A stretch of DNA of 64,000 nucleotides from Metallyticus violacea (taxonomy: Eukaryota > Arthropoda > Insecta > Mantodea > Metallyticidae), in NCBI GenBank assembly GCA_030762175.1, contig CM060833.1:7443001-7507000 (forward strand), in the 5' to 3' direction. The notes under the pieces were generated by a model that was not told the DNA's origin, did not search any database, and was given only the letters and a program-made list of their open reading frames with translations. The position numbers were made by a program, and so were the translations under genes. Position 1 is the first letter of the stretch. Each line of letters starts with the position of its first letter. Below are positions 34,043-45,947 of this stretch, piece by piece.

Positions 34043-34440
34043 CAGAGCGAGATGGTTTAGGCGGTAACGCTTGGGGACTTGCATTCGGGAGGTCCCTTGG
34101 GACCTACCATTCTGATCTTGGATATTCTTGTGCTTTTCTTGGTCGCTTAGGCGAATGTTGGCATGGATCTTTCCTTTCTACCAATTTTCCGCTCTCCCAT
34201 TTCATAACATTCGTTCTGTTACAGAGTCGAAAGTGCTTGGTGCGGCGTGACGGTGGCTTGCGCTTGTACATTATCTGCCCAAGTGCCTGGTATGGAAGCG
34301 GCGTTTCTTAGGGACTCGAACTCCCTGGAGGGGACGCTGCGCCGGTTTCGGGGTGTATATAACAATGTTAGAGACTCCGTCTTCTTCTAGGACGGATCCA
34401 TGACTGTAGGCATAGCCCCTGAGCAAAACTGAAGTACCGA
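34043..34440 (+). mobile_element. Probable tRNA-derived SINE, third family
   Basis: It opens with GAGCGAGATGGTTTAGGCGG and a tRNA-like segment (GGTAACGCTTGGGGACTTGC), then GGAGGTCCC. A GC-richer body of about 350 bp follows, unlike the surrounding DNA, and ends near GCCCCTGAGCAAAACTGAAG. The A-box-like start and composition suggest a tRNA-headed SINE; the B box is degraded. There is only one copy here, so boundaries are approximate. Confidence 0.5.
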
Positions 34441-34590
34441 AACCTTCTCCTACAACTTAACAATCCAAAACAAGCCTTCACATTATTAGGCCCCATCCAT
34501 TTCCCCGCTATAACCTCTTGTGATTTCTACGTATAGGAACTTCTTGAACACATTTTCCCACCCTCGGGAATTGGAAATTTTCCTTACTTG

Positions 34591-34649
34591 TACGAGGTGT
34601 GATCAAAAAATAATGACTTTTTTTTTTATTTCGCGAGCTTTATAAATCC

Positions 34650-34692
<43 letters not shown>

Positions 34693-35511
34693 CTTGTTGA
34701 TGCACGTGTTTCTGACCAATGTTAGCGTTTTGAATGTTTTGTTCATTGCTGACAGTCGAAAAGGTTAGACGTGTGTTTGTGTGGTCGGCGATTTTTTACT
34801 TTCGAAAACGATGGATCAAAGAATTTGTATTAAATTTTGGTTGAAAAATGGAATAAAGTAACAAAATATTCGAAATGTTGACTTGGCTTTTGGCGAATTT
34901 ACTATGAGCAAGACAAGAGCTTACGAGTGGTACAGACGTTTCAAAGATGACAACCGCCCTGGACGTCCTAGCACATCAATAACCGTCGAAGAAGTGAAGA
35001 AAATGATTCTGGAAAATCACCGAATCACTCTCAGAGATTGCTGATGATGTCGGTATATCATTTGGTTCGTGCCAAGCAATTTTTTCGAATGTTTTGGGCA
35101 TGAAACGTGTGGCAGCAAAGTTTGTTACGAGAGTGCTGATCTCACCTCACGGCTTGTTCGTGAATTTTTGACAATAAACAAAACCGTTATGTTGCCTCAG
35201 TCACCATATTCGCCTGACATAGCCCCCTGCGACTTCTTTCTATTCCTGAAGCTGAATAAAACCATGAAAGGACGACGTTTTGCAAACATTGATGAGGTAA
35301 AAACACAATCGTTGAAGGAGCTGAGGGGCATACACACACACACACACAAAGAGTTCCAGAAGTGCTTACAAGATAGCAAAAAGCGCTGGCATAAAAGGAT
35401 TATATCCGGAGAGAATTACTTTGAAGGGGACAGAATTGATGTTGATGAATAAATAAACATTCTTTAAGAGAAAAAAGGAATATTGCCGTTATTTTTTGAT
35501 CACGCCTCGTA
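34591..35511 (+). mobile_element. TIR-bounded mariner with internal deletion
   Basis: Ends CGAGGTGTGATCAAAAAATA and, inverted, CGAGGCGTGATCAAAAAATA sit directly inside TA dinucleotides at 34591-34592 and 35510-35511, the expected mariner target duplication. The transposase starts near 34811 (MDQRICIKFWLKNGIK), continues through the N-terminal DNA-binding half (FGEFTMSKTRAYEWYRRF, RPGRPSTS), then jumps after MKRVAAKFV straight to MLPQSPYSPDIAPCDFFLF and the C-terminal tail ending DRIDVDE (stop near 35451). The region with the first two catalytic Asp residues is deleted and a frameshift is present. A T38-type tract (about 34651-34688) sits in the 5' UTR and a (CA)n tract interrupts the C-terminus. 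The total of about 0.92 kb compares with about 1.3 kb for intact mariners. Confidence 0.93.
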
Positions 35512-35514
35512 TTT

Positions 35515-36680
35515 AGTAATTTTTTACGGAAGAAAGTCGTCAACGCCGGCAACAACTAGCACGCTTGTCCCATCACTAGTGTGCGGCGGTGGATAACTAA
35601 TTGGATGATTCTGTTTATTTAAGCTGTTACAAAAATACTGTGACAAATTTACTGAAATAGTCCTCCAACGTGTTTAAGGGTTACAGTCCTAAAGCTTGCG
35701 ATAACAAAAACAGCAGTTTTCAGGTAACTTTAGAGCCCATACACACTGGATCCAATTGTGCCCATATAAATGTTGGAATATTAATTAAACAGATTCAGAA
35801 ACTTCACTTTTAGATATATCATAGTTTTTTACACAAAAAATGTACTTTGTTTTTCAACAATCCATCATACCTATTTTGATAAAATACACACAACAAGTTA
35901 AATATGTGCTTCGTTTTTAAAAAGTTCATCAAACATATATGTCCTGCGTTATTTTCATTGCCATTCAAAAAAAAAAAAAATGAAATAAAAATTTTGCACT
36001 ATTTATGTGTTCAAATCCAGATGCCAGAGAAGAATAATTTATTTAAGAAATATTATTATAAAATTTATATTGCATGACTACCTAATTATAAATTTGAGTT
36101 ATTAACTGAATTCTTTTATTTATCTATAACTTCGTGTCTTTTGTGATTTTGGTTGATTATTTTGTTTCAGCTGAAATGAAAACAGTTTTGCTAAAACTTT
36201 AAAGAAAGTTCTTGACCTGTAAAGTGCTATTAAAGAAATGCAATTACCTTATAATATATTACATATACACAGTGAGAAAAAAAAAGTACTTAATTTGAAA
36301 GCTTTATCTTCTACAATAATTAACATTCATTACATAAATGCCAATAACAATAAAAAAGGAAGGACAGTCTTTGTATATTTTATCCTTGTGTTTGTTTTCT
36401 TCATTAGTTATATGGTTCAAAATTTATTACGAAACATGGTATTCGTTTTTTTTTTTTTTGTATTCAAAGATAGTATTTAACATTGTAATTATGTAAAAAT
36501 TAATTAAAATGTAAAATAATATATAAAAATGCAACATTTATCAGTTAATTAAATTTACTCGGCCTATATAGACATCTTTAGTTCTAAATCTAACTTTAAA
36601 TATATGAAGGGCGTTTGGAAACTACAATAACACTGTTTTACGAATACCGTGCAATCTATGGCCACGCTCATTGATTGGAA
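35515..36680. other. AT-rich DNA, nothing recognised
   Basis: Chance ORFs only (for example 36238-36480, Phe/Lys/Asn-rich). A and T homopolymers at about 35968-35980 and 36448-36459. Confidence 0.45.
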
Positions 36681-36684
36681 GATT

Positions 36685-36962
36685 TTTTTTAATAGTGTTT
36701 ATTCCCGGATTTTACTACAGAGGCACCACAGGCGGTGGACATTGATGATACATGAGATGAAATGATAAATTGGGAAAGGATATTTTTTATAGGAAGGGAA
36801 GCGTTCCAGGTCTAAGTTTAGGGTACCTCCCCGGCATTTGCAATTTATGAGAACTGAGAAAAACCTGGAAAAACCTCAGTCAGGGAGGACGGTCCTGGCG
36901 GGATTCGAACCCCAGACCTACCGCTCACGAGTCCGCGCCTTAACGGCCTCGGCTATCCTGGA
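36685..36962 (-). mobile_element. SINE-B copy, best-preserved head
   Basis: Read on the minus strand: GAGGCCGTTAAGGCGCGGAC (A-box region, tRNA-Ser/Leu-like), GGTCTGGGGTTCGAATCCCG (B box GGTTCGAATCC), body with GGACCGTCCTCCCTGACTGA and CACCGCCTGTGGTGCCTCTG, and tail TAAACACTATTAAAAAAAAT. No clear target duplication. Confidence 0.88.
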
Positions 36963-37096
36963 GGTTTGATGGGGAGAGATTTCATATGCATTGAACCATG
37001 TTGTGTAATAAATAAGGTACAAAAAAATTATTGTAAATCATTTTGGAACGCTCCTAGTATTTGACTAAATTATAAATTCCTATGTTTACGAAAAGC

Positions 37097-37199
37097 CAGT
37101 CGGTCCCTGTTGTGTAGTGGTAACCATACTTGCCTTCTAAACCCAAGAACGCGGGTTCAAACCCGGCCAGGACCGATGGATTTTTTCGGGGCGTAAAAT
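37097..37199 (+). mobile_element. SINE-A head, 3'-truncated
   Basis: GGTAACCATACTTGCCTTCT, then GCGGGTTCAAACCCGGCCAG and GGATTTTTTCGGGGCGTAAA; the copy stops abruptly, lacking the CTTCCTTCGG body. The sequence is close to other copies, so the truncation may be a later deletion. Confidence 0.85.
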
Positions 37200-38520
37200 A
37201 GTTGTGAAAATGTAATGTTTCCAGGAATATTTCTTTACAGTAAAATGAACTCGCAGACCCTTGAACATACGTTTAATCAAGCTTTAATCATCAGCAAACA
37301 GTAAATTTTGTAGATCACTGAATTTATAACATTTAGAAACGATTATCAGGTTTAATAAATACAAAGCATTGGTCTTTAAATTCCTTACTTCACACTTATT
37401 TACACACAAACAAAGTGGTGTTCAATTTTTTATTCTATAAGGTTTAAAGCAGATGTTATCTTTGGAAAGTCCGCTTTTTTCAGTAATATATAAATCTTGA
37501 GAAAATTTTAGGCATTTTGGAAAACTCATTCTTCCTTTCTTTGCCCACTGTGTATATACATAGTATATTTTACTCCAGTTTAAGCTCTGACGAGAAAGAA
37601 GAAGAAGAAAATCCCCAACAGCTGTAGATTTATGAAGAATGATGATACTTTCACAAAAGCTGCAAGATACTTCCCCAATACATGCACCATACCATCACCT
37701 GAAATACTCACAAATTATAAAAGCAAGATTTCACTGGCCACAATGCTGCCGATGCTGGTGCCAAAAAAGTTGCTGTAAAAGAATGGCAATTAAAACAAAA
37801 ATAAGTAAGTGTTTATGTGGCTTTTCTACATAGTAAGTTTAATCTTTATTATTAATGTTGACGTGAACTAACATGACAGAGTGCTTGCCTTCCACTAAGT
37901 AAAGGTTTTCTCCCTTTTAAATATGAGTAGGGGTGGCTTTTCTGGCTCTCCAAAATCAAACTCTCAGACTCATTTGTCTCATTCATCATCATGGAGGTTA
38001 CATAAAGTTATAGTTTCCGTTTTATTCAGTTTTATACTTTTACAAAGCATCGTCAATTTTACAAAGGATAGAATACATATTTACCTTACAATTAAACAAG
38101 TAGATATAAATACAGATCTGAATAAAAATAGCTATTGAAAAATTTTAGATTTCTAATGATTTACAAAAGCTAGAAAAACATATATATATACATTACCAAT
38201 TTAATGAGTAATTTAAATACAAATCTGAACTTATAAAATAAATGTTAGAAAATTAAATTCTAAATCACTCATTTTTGTTCCTCTTTGTATTCATCGAGTA
38301 AAAAGCATTTTTTATCAGGTAAGTTTTTATTGCAATTATTTTCTTCACTTCTTCTCAAATTTCCTTAATCGAGTAAGATAAATGATTGTACAGGTCTTTT
38401 GTAACGCTTTCAATACAGTTGGAAATTAATGATCCCCTTAACAGTTCTGTTTTGTTCTCGTGTCATGTTCATGAATATTCCTATTTTTTTTTTTCCAGTG
38501 TGGTTTCTTATTAATGTTTA
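37200..38520. other. AT-rich DNA, nothing recognised
   Basis: Only chance ORFs (37639-37833 and 37923-38138 have no motif or splice support). Confidence 0.4.
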
Positions 38521-38529
38521 AGACATTCA

Positions 38530-38725
38530 AATATATATAGACAGGGTAGTGTGAGGATAAACATTATAAGCTTTACAGATAACATAATAATTCGTGGTGC
38601 AGATAGTGATACTAAAACAATTCATGATTAATTCAGATCGATAAAACTTATCAGTAGCCCAGAGAAAACAAGTTTAGTCAATTTTTAATTGAAAAGACAG
38701 AATAATAAAATGATATTTCATAGGG
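38530..38725 (+). mobile_element. Possible reverse transcriptase fragment (FxDD-like)
   Basis: Plus-strand frames give FTDNIIIRGADSDTKTIHD, comparable in position to the [FY]ADD catalytic motif of LINE reverse transcriptases (here TDN, so one Asp is changed), followed by SSPEKTSLVNF, like the '..EKTK.M.F' segment. Short and degraded. Confidence 0.35.
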
Positions 38726-39228
38726 ATCATTGCCTAAGAAAAGATTAATTATAGATTTCTTTGCATGTGGTATACACACACATACACGGAGACTTGTCTT
38801 CTTGCCATAGAAGAACTCAAGTAGTTAAAAATATATCGATTACTAATCTGTGACTTTTTCCAAGTGTTTTATCCTTTTCTGCTTTTCTAGTTATTGTTAT
38901 TTTAATTATTACATTGCTAATAGAGTTACAAATTTTTTTTTTAATAGTCTTGCTAAACGTGTGAAGTAACTAAAATAATGAACTCAGGTAGAGGTAAAAA
39001 GGGTGTACATTATTTTTCATTTATATTATATAACTACTGACAAATTTATGTCTTAGAACTGTAATGTTCACAATATTTGTAAGGATATAAGGCTATTTAT
39101 GTTAAGCAAAAGTCAAAAACAGCCGATTTAGATTTGTTAAAATTTGTTTTTTATTATAGAGTGTTTTTTCCACATATAGTATGGAATAGCAATTGTAACT
39201 GTGATGATTCTAAAAGCATAGACGTTCA

Positions 39229-39590
39229 TTAATATGTCTTTGTATTTATAATGTAGATTTTCTCCCTCGTTGCTAGCTCTGTAGGTCCCTGTGCTGACTT
39301 TAATAATTTTTCTTTTTTCACTATGTCGTGGTTCACTGTCCAGAAATGAGAAGCCACCACTGATTTCTCCATTTGTTTGTTTATGTTCCTGAAGTGTTCT
39401 TTCAACCGTGTGTCTATATTTCTTCCAATAATGATTTTTCTGCCAACTGCACTTTTATTTGGCAAATACCTGCTTTTTTCTCCAGTGAAATACTTTTATT
39501 AATATTGTCATTCAAGAGATTTTTAACATTAAATCTGTTTATTGGTGCCAACTATATTAAAATCTTTTAGAATATTTTGAAATTTCTAAC
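39229..39590 (-). mobile_element. Penelope-like element fragment, GIY-YIG end (arm 1)
   Basis: The minus frame reads KIIIGRNIDTRLKEHFRNIN, KSVVASHFWTVNHDI and LATREKIYIINTK. This is the C-terminal endonuclease region of Penelope-like retroelements, where the family shows '.Y.G.T.R....R..EH' followed by 'S..A.H....H'. The fragment is the mirror of 39735-40105. Confidence 0.68.
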
Positions 39591-39734
39591 AAATGGATTT
39601 AGCAAAGAACTAGTTCACACAAAAGTACTGAAGCTCAAGAGGCAGAAAATTATTAAAGAAGCCACAACACTTTCGACATGAAAAGATAAAATAATTATTT
39701 AAAAATTTACATATCATCTATGGGCTATGCACAA

Positions 39735-40265
39735 ATTTCAAAATATTCTAAAAGATTTTAATATTATATTGACACCAATCCATAGATTTAATGTTAACAA
39801 TTTCCTGAATGCAATATTAATTCAAGTACTCCACCAGAGAAAAAAGCAGGTATTTAACAAACAAGATGTGAAGAATGTGAAAAAGTCTTCATTGGAAAAA
39901 CAAAGAGCAACGTGGGCACATTATTAAAAGAACACTTGAGGAACATGAAATACAAATGGAGAAATCAGTGGTAGCATCTCATTTCTGGACAGAAAACCAT
40001 GACAGTGTAAAAAGCAACATTATTAAAATCAATACAAGGACATACAGAGTTAGCAACATGGAAGAATATCTACATACATTCATAAATACAGAGACAGATT
40101 AATGAACTTTGATACTTCCGGAGATTAAAATATAAACTTTAAGTTCATCACACCTCCACCAGAGCAATATATACAAACTTATAGCATAACGAATTATCCA
40201 GCAGTCGATGGTTAGCTGATGATGCAGACAATGGGTCTGAGAAACATGTACTACATTTAAACAAG
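39735..40265 (+). mobile_element. Penelope-like element fragment, GIY-YIG end and 3' tail (arm 2)
   Basis: Plus-strand frames give KVFIGKTKSNVGTLLKEHLR, then EKSVVASHFWTENHDSVKSN and a tail with EEYLHTF. It is homologous to arm 1 but inverted. Further on, GATGATGCAGACAATGGGTC followed by TGAGAAACATGTACTACATT (about 40218-40257) resembles the structured 3' region common in Penelope elements. The reverse transcriptase is absent. Confidence 0.65.
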
Positions 40266-40606
40266 TAAGTGGAGCGAATAACAGTGTATAGTTCGACTCA
40301 ATCATACAATGATCTCAATTATATTTTCTGTGCAGTTTAATGGTAAGTGGACCATAAGAGTATTAAATTGACTCACCAGTTAATTTAAGAATAGCTAAGA
40401 AGTTGTTATATATAGCCAATTAGAGCGTTTAAAGAACTAAATGCATGACTTGAAGCTAACAAACTAATATTAACTTTTGTTAATACAAAGTTTATTCATT
40501 CAAAACTAAATGTTCTGGATGTAAGCATTAAATACTTCAATAATTCAATAGAAGAAGTCTCTCACACAAATTGTGGGATTAGCTTCTTTAAACATTCATT
40601 CACTGC

Positions 40607-41001
40607 AGGTGTCAGAAATTTCACAAATATCTTTGTGTGAGGAAGTTTTGTTGTTGTTAGGTACCCCTCATCCGTAGAGAAGAAATAAGGCAGCAAGAGT
40701 GGAATGGTGCCAGAAAATGGTTAACTGTTTCAACAATGGCAGCTGCCAATGTTTCCAAGGTAACATTAGAAGTGGTGAAAGGCTGCAATGCAACCCGAAT
40801 TCAGCAGTTGACGACCTGTCTTCTTCACAAAAAGCTGGTCATATTGCAACCGTTTCAATGCAGGAACAAAAAACAGGCACTTTCAACTGGATCACTGCAG
40901 TTTGCATCCCCAAGACTTTCATAATTCTTAACAGAAAGAAGAACGAGGTCTGGGTGGCGAGAATTGCTGCTTTACCTCAACAATATCGCACACTGCTTTG
41001 A
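40607..41001 (+). mobile_element. Transposase-like repeat, copy 1
   Basis: It aligns in inverted orientation with 46950-47420 (shared: AATAAGGCAGCAAGAGTGGAATGGTGCCAG-type block, GTTTGCATCCCCAAGACT, GTCTGGGTGGCGAGAATTGC). The 100-codon ORF 40699-41001 is a read-through of this repeat, not a gene. The partner copy shows DDE transposase motifs. Confidence 0.65.
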
Positions 41002-41985
41002 AAAAATTCTTTAGACTATCTTTAGACATTGATGGAGTTTATTTTGAGTATTATGATGTAAACTAATGACTTCATTCATTATTAATCGTTCATCTAAAAT
41101 ATATATTTTTAATGCCCCATAACTATTAAAAATTTAATAAGAAAAAATGTTTAAACAAAAGTTGCTTAATTTGCGAGAACAATCTAAATATCTAAAAGTT
41201 ATACCATATACATTTAAAATTCTAAATTATTCCCTGGAGCCCCATAATGGGTCCCATCTAAGCTTTGTCCATGGTGCTATTATGAAGGTTCCTTTCTGCA
41301 ATAAATTTACAAAAAAGAATATTTGTTTTTATTGATTCATTTAAGAGATATTGGCTTTTAAATAGTGCTTCAATTGGGGCGGAATACTGTGGGATGGGTT
41401 AACCCTGTAACTTCTTAGCATCATTAACACCATTTCAAAATATTTTCTTTATTTCATACTGCTCTAATGAAATATAATCCGGTCGTCTATTATCATTAAC
41501 ACTTTCCGACAATCTTTTGCTACTTGTCTTGACATGGTACTGCTTCATTTTTGCATTCTTAAGACCCAACAGTCCCGGTTGTTTTTTCATTCCCCCTTAA
41601 GCACTGCCTGTAACATTTTACATGGGCCACCCTGTGTTTAGAATCTAAGAAAAAAAAGAGGAGACAACTTTTCAGCATACTTTCATACATGTATTGAAGA
41701 ACAATTTTTCCATTCTTAAACATGGCTAGAGTAGAATGAACATTTATTCTTCTGCAGCATACATAACAAGTATAGAATTTTCAAAATCCCAAGAACTGAG
41801 TACAGAAATTGTAGCATAGATGAAATATACCCAGTGTCATGAATTTATGGTGAAGCTGCTAAGTTTAATGAAATTTATTGTGAAAGTTTATCTCACAACA
41901 GAGGTTTAATTTTTGCAGCAGTAATTCATGGTTTTATACACGGGATTGCCAATTCCAAATCATTCCAAAGCACAGCAGCAATGGA
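41002..41985. other. AT-rich DNA, nothing recognised
   Basis: Chance ORF 41147-41335 only. Confidence 0.4.
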
Positions 41986-41989
41986 TTGC

Positions 41990-42265
41990 AGTATGTTATC
42001 AATCAATGAATGGCATTTATGTTATGATGACTCTCGAATCCTGTCCACCACTAAGGAATGAAGTGATGAAGGTTGAAAACCTGACTTGGTATTTGTAACC
42101 CCTGATTTATACTTTTCAAATGCTTTGGACAGTTCACAAAAAAAATATACCTAGTGCTAGTTTCCTGTTATTTAAGAGCAATTAATATTTTAGTGAATGA
42201 GTTTAGCTGTAGCACTGGCAATGGACATTCCTGTTTTGAACGCAAACTGAGATTGCATTGAAAAA
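41990..42265 (-). mobile_element. Possible LINE reverse transcriptase fragment
   Basis: Minus-strand broken frames give FKTGMSIASATAKLIH near 42230 and FCELSKAFE-like sequence near 42140, resembling the segment leading to 'DL.KAFD.V.H' of Jockey-type reverse transcriptases. Very short and decayed. Confidence 0.35.
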
Positions 42266-42524
42266 ATCTATAATCGTGAACTGTACCCAGTTTATCAATT
42301 CATAAATCTGTCATCCTAGGTAGCGCTTTTCTTCACACGAAAGAAAAATAATTCCAATTAATTTCAGGCTCAAAGACTCCTTTACTTCATAATTGATTTA
42401 AAAGGCCAATTTAAAGTTTACGAACAAAATAGAAATTATGGGCAAAAAAGTTGAGTTCTCTGACTTTATATAAATCTCTCCCTTTTAGATTTAACAAAAT
42501 ATGTTGGTAACAAATGATTCCTAA

Positions 42525-44870
42525 TACCTTTATTATTAACTTATCACTATATCATTCCAAAGAACATACAAGTGTGTCATTATAAGGAAGAGGGAAAGAG
42601 AGATGCTGTTATACAATGATTGGTATGTACGAGATATCTTGTTCTGTAAATCCTAAGTTCAGCGAGAGTTACAGGTACAGAACATGCCATAAAAAAAAGG
42701 GAGACAATTAGGATGAATGAAGTTCAAAATATTCAGTATACCGTAGAAGGTGTGAACTATTAAGAATTCTTTGAGAGAAGTTTTCAAAGATTTGAATTTA
42801 TGTTTATTTGCTAATAATTTAATTCTGTTGGGCAGGCCATAAATATCTGAATTGCAGAACAAGCACCCTTCAAGTAAACCAGTAACAAGCTAGCCAACCT
42901 ATACAAATCATTGAATCTATGTACACTGAAATTTGATTGAAAATGATGAGATCTACCACATAACACATTAGGGTCATATACTGGGTGCAGAAAAGTGTAG
43001 GGTAGAAAGAGAGTACCAAATGATAGGAACAAGGGGTTGCAGAAGCTTTTTGACTACATTACATGCATCAATATTAAATCTGTCATGTTGAGTCTCAGAT
43101 TGTGAAACTTGTTTGTGGCATGCCAGATGTAAACAAAATGCACTCTTGTACAGTACTAATCACTGTCCCTATGTGTGTCCGCTGTTTAATGCAGCATTTG
43201 TATTTTGAAACCTACTGGATGGTACTGTAAAATTGAATGCTTGTCTTGAAATTAGACAAAACTTATAGTTCCATCATGACTGCACCCCTGCACTTTTTTC
43301 ACTTGCAGCTCGAAATTACCTAAACAGAACATTTGGTGACAGATGGATTGAGTGTGGTGGCCTCCATGGTACATCAATTATGTACGCGCATGTAATATTT
43401 ATTTTCTCATTGTGTACCATCTTGGAAAACCTTTTATTGAAACCAAGAAAAATTGGAGTTGCCCAATTCCGCTTAATTGTTGGGTATGATTGCCGGTCAG
43501 AACATTTCTTCAGAATGAAATTAATCAATGACAGCTACTGCCCACTGTGTGAGGCCATGAATACTATCTTAAAGAATATCTACTGAAATGCAGCCAAAAA
43601 AAAGTGAGAAATAATTTTGAGGCCCTTTATTGGGAAGCTAGGGAAAAAATTATGAATATCAGCATTCCCAATGGCTACTAACAACTAACCATCATGTGTA
43701 TTGATACTCATTAGTTGAGACAGTACTTACACAGTGAGTTACATTTAATTTTGATTGGCAAATGAAAATGTTTCATAATGTACATTTCAATTATGACCAT
43801 GCAGCTTTCCTGTTATTACACTGCATTTGTGACCCCATGATCCTAACCTCAAAATGCTTAGTTTAGTATTGCCCTTCTACTATACAATTTTCTGCACATT
43901 GTTTTTCCATATTCTGCATATATTCTCCTATAAGAGTAAGGTACTTCAATTTTTTGAATAAAAGTCTACAAGATTCTCTTCTTTTCCTCTCCATTGATTA
44001 TTCTATAGTTCTTTTGCAAATGGGAAACGTTTTCTCTATAAGAAGAGTTACCCCAATAAACAATTCCATACTTCATTACAGAGAGAAAATATGCAAAATA
44101 TATCATATATAAGGTGCCTTTTGATAAGAGATCATTTAAAACTATTAAGGCAAAACAGCCTGAAGTAAGTTTGGAAATTATCATTTCAACATGTTTCCTC
44201 CAGTTAAGATTATGATTAATATGTAACCCTAAGAATTATGCATGATTGATTTCTTTTAGGGTCTGATCTTGATAACTGATTGTGATATATGCCATATCCA
44301 TGATTTGAATTGAATAAAAATTTATCTTATCTATATTTATTGGCATTTTATTGGCTTTTTATTTCATAAAAAACTTCTGTAGATTTATTTGGCTGTATGG
44401 TAAATCATTGATAAAAATGAAAGAAAAAAAAATTAGAGGACACAATATTGATCTCTGCTGCATACCATGTTTTATAAACATTTTATATTTTTTTATAATA
44501 CCAAGGATTCATGGCTCCATTACACAATAAGATTCAAACCATTTCATTGTTACATTATCTAACCTATAGAAATTTAATTTTTGTAATAGAAGCTCATGAT
44601 CTATATTCAAATGCCTTTGTCAAGTCACAAAAATCACCATAAAGTATTCCTTCCTACCTAGTGCTTCTATGATTTCTGTAGTGAGTTTAAATGTGGCCTT
44701 GTTAATTGACAAAACTAGTTTATAAATACTATCACCATTCTTCCCTGTGCTTGTCTTAAAACTGAATGACATACTGACTAAAGTGCTATATAATAAAAAG
44801 TTATTTTCCCATAAGGTTTTACAACACTGATTTTAAAGCTTTTGCAAAAAATATTATTTATATTATATTT
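42525..44870 (-). mobile_element. Jockey-type LINE, 5'-truncated and broken
   Basis: On the minus strand, in order from the 5' side: ATFKLTTEIIEAL, FVT..RHLNIDHELLLQKLNF (equivalent to 'DLSKAFD.V.H..LL.KL.FYG'), WFESY, GSILCPLIFF (from 'GVPQGSILGPLLF'), then CFALIVLNDLLSKGTLYMIY and FSVMKYGIVYWGNSSYREN (thumb region), and finally LPNRIKLLANKHKFK...LKEFLIVHTFYGILN, the classic C-terminal end. Downstream is TAATAAAGGTATTAG with a poly(A) signal near 42531. Frameshifts are abundant and a foreign block lies at 43280-43690. The endonuclease is missing. Confidence 0.82.
43280..43695 (+). mobile_element. Chimeric TE fragment inside the Jockey-type LINE
   Basis: The plus strand first reads ARNYLNRTFGDRWIECGG, like the transposase stretch 'REYLN..F..RWIGRGGP'. 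After a break it reads IGVAQFRLIVGYDCRSEHFF and YCPLCE, like the 'FRL.TGHDCLG.HL.RI....P.CPLC' tail of another retroelement. Opposite orientation to the surrounding LINE indicates later insertion or rearrangement. Confidence 0.5.
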
Positions 44871-45297
44871 TATATTTTAACATATTCGCTTATTTACACA
44901 TTACAATATGTCAAATGAACGTTCATCTTCTTAAAACCACCTGAATTGTCCTACTTAACCTCTGCATATATGTCAAAATTTTAATGCCTAAACCTCACCA
45001 AAAAATTACACAATTCAGGTTATAACCAACAAACATGATAAATGTTAACACCTCATAAAGATAACCTCCTTATACGATTATATCTGGAACAGAATATTGA
45101 CATTTTTTTAAAGAGTAAAACACGCCCTTCTTTGCAACTTAACAACACAGTCGCGGAGTAACTAGAAAGTAAACGAGATGTTTAATATAAGAAAGTACAA
45201 ACTCGTTGAACAGGTAACCTCCTTTCATTCAAATAATTATTAATGTGTAAGCTTATAAAAACACACCTACGTGTTTTTTGCACGTCATTAAACTCAC
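44871..45297. other. AT-rich DNA, nothing recognised
   Basis: No feature supported between the LINE and the candidate exon. Confidence 0.4.
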
Positions 45298-45420
45298 CTT
45301 TACGATTGTTTAATTCCTGGCTGAAAAAACCAAATCGGCGTGACAGGAAATACATAGCTCAACTTCAAAATAACATTTAATATCACGCACTGTTTTCAGA
45401 AAATTTGTTTTCGTTTCAAC
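45298..45420 (-). other. Candidate 5' exon with consensus donor
   Basis: A perfect AAAG|GTGAGT donor at 45298/45297 on the minus strand closes a short open stretch starting ATG at 45355 (MYFLSRRFGFFSQELNNRK, 19 codons plus 1 nt). It could be a 5' UTR or first exon of the gene whose start codon is at 31047, or chance. No CpG enrichment or TATA box stands out. Phase 1 does not fit a phase-0 coding join at 31062. Confidence 0.2.
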
Positions 45421-45945
45421 GACCCCAACATCCCACAAATTGGCATGACATTTAAACCAATACCGTATAATATGACGTTTACTGGGGGTCAGCTGCCCGC
45501 ATTAATACCAACAGAATTTCGCTAAACTACACCACGCACCACACCAGATCGATAAAGCAAAATGTGGTGGCAATCTGGGATTCTCTTGTATTGTATCGGT
45601 ATTTTAACATTGATCATGAGATTAGGAAATAATATGCCGAATGTACAAACGACCGGCATTTAATAACATTCATCATGCACTGGAATGAGCTAAAACTTAT
45701 GACATATAAATAATTCTGGGATTGGCAGTGTTTAAAGACCTTGAGACCCTCCCATGAAAGAGTTATCTCCGGCATAAAAGATTAACAGTAAACACAGGTG
45801 TATAAATCATACCCTCATAACACTTAGCACTAATATAAATTTTTATAATGAGAAATGTTAGCCCAAATGCCGCCAATTTCTAGTGTTATAGTGTTATAAA
45901 GGAAGTATACATTGTTATGCAACATTCAGATTACTTCCGCTTTAC
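45421..45945. other. Unassigned DNA
   Basis: No repeat or gene recognised. Confidence 0.4.
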
Positions 45946-45947
45946 CG

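Noticed and set aside
35069..35452. 127-codon ORF as a host gene
   Set aside because: It is the C-terminal part of a deleted mariner transposase between clear TIRs.
37097..37175. tRNA gene candidate from A and B boxes
   Set aside because: Same sequence recurs in SINE-A copies with a common body and tail; the anticodon arm does not fold cleanly, so it is a SINE head, not a tRNA gene.
40699..41001. 100-codon ORF repeated near 47 kb, as a conserved gene family
   Set aside because: Both copies are parts of decayed DDE transposon repeats, one with recognisable catalytic-block remnants.
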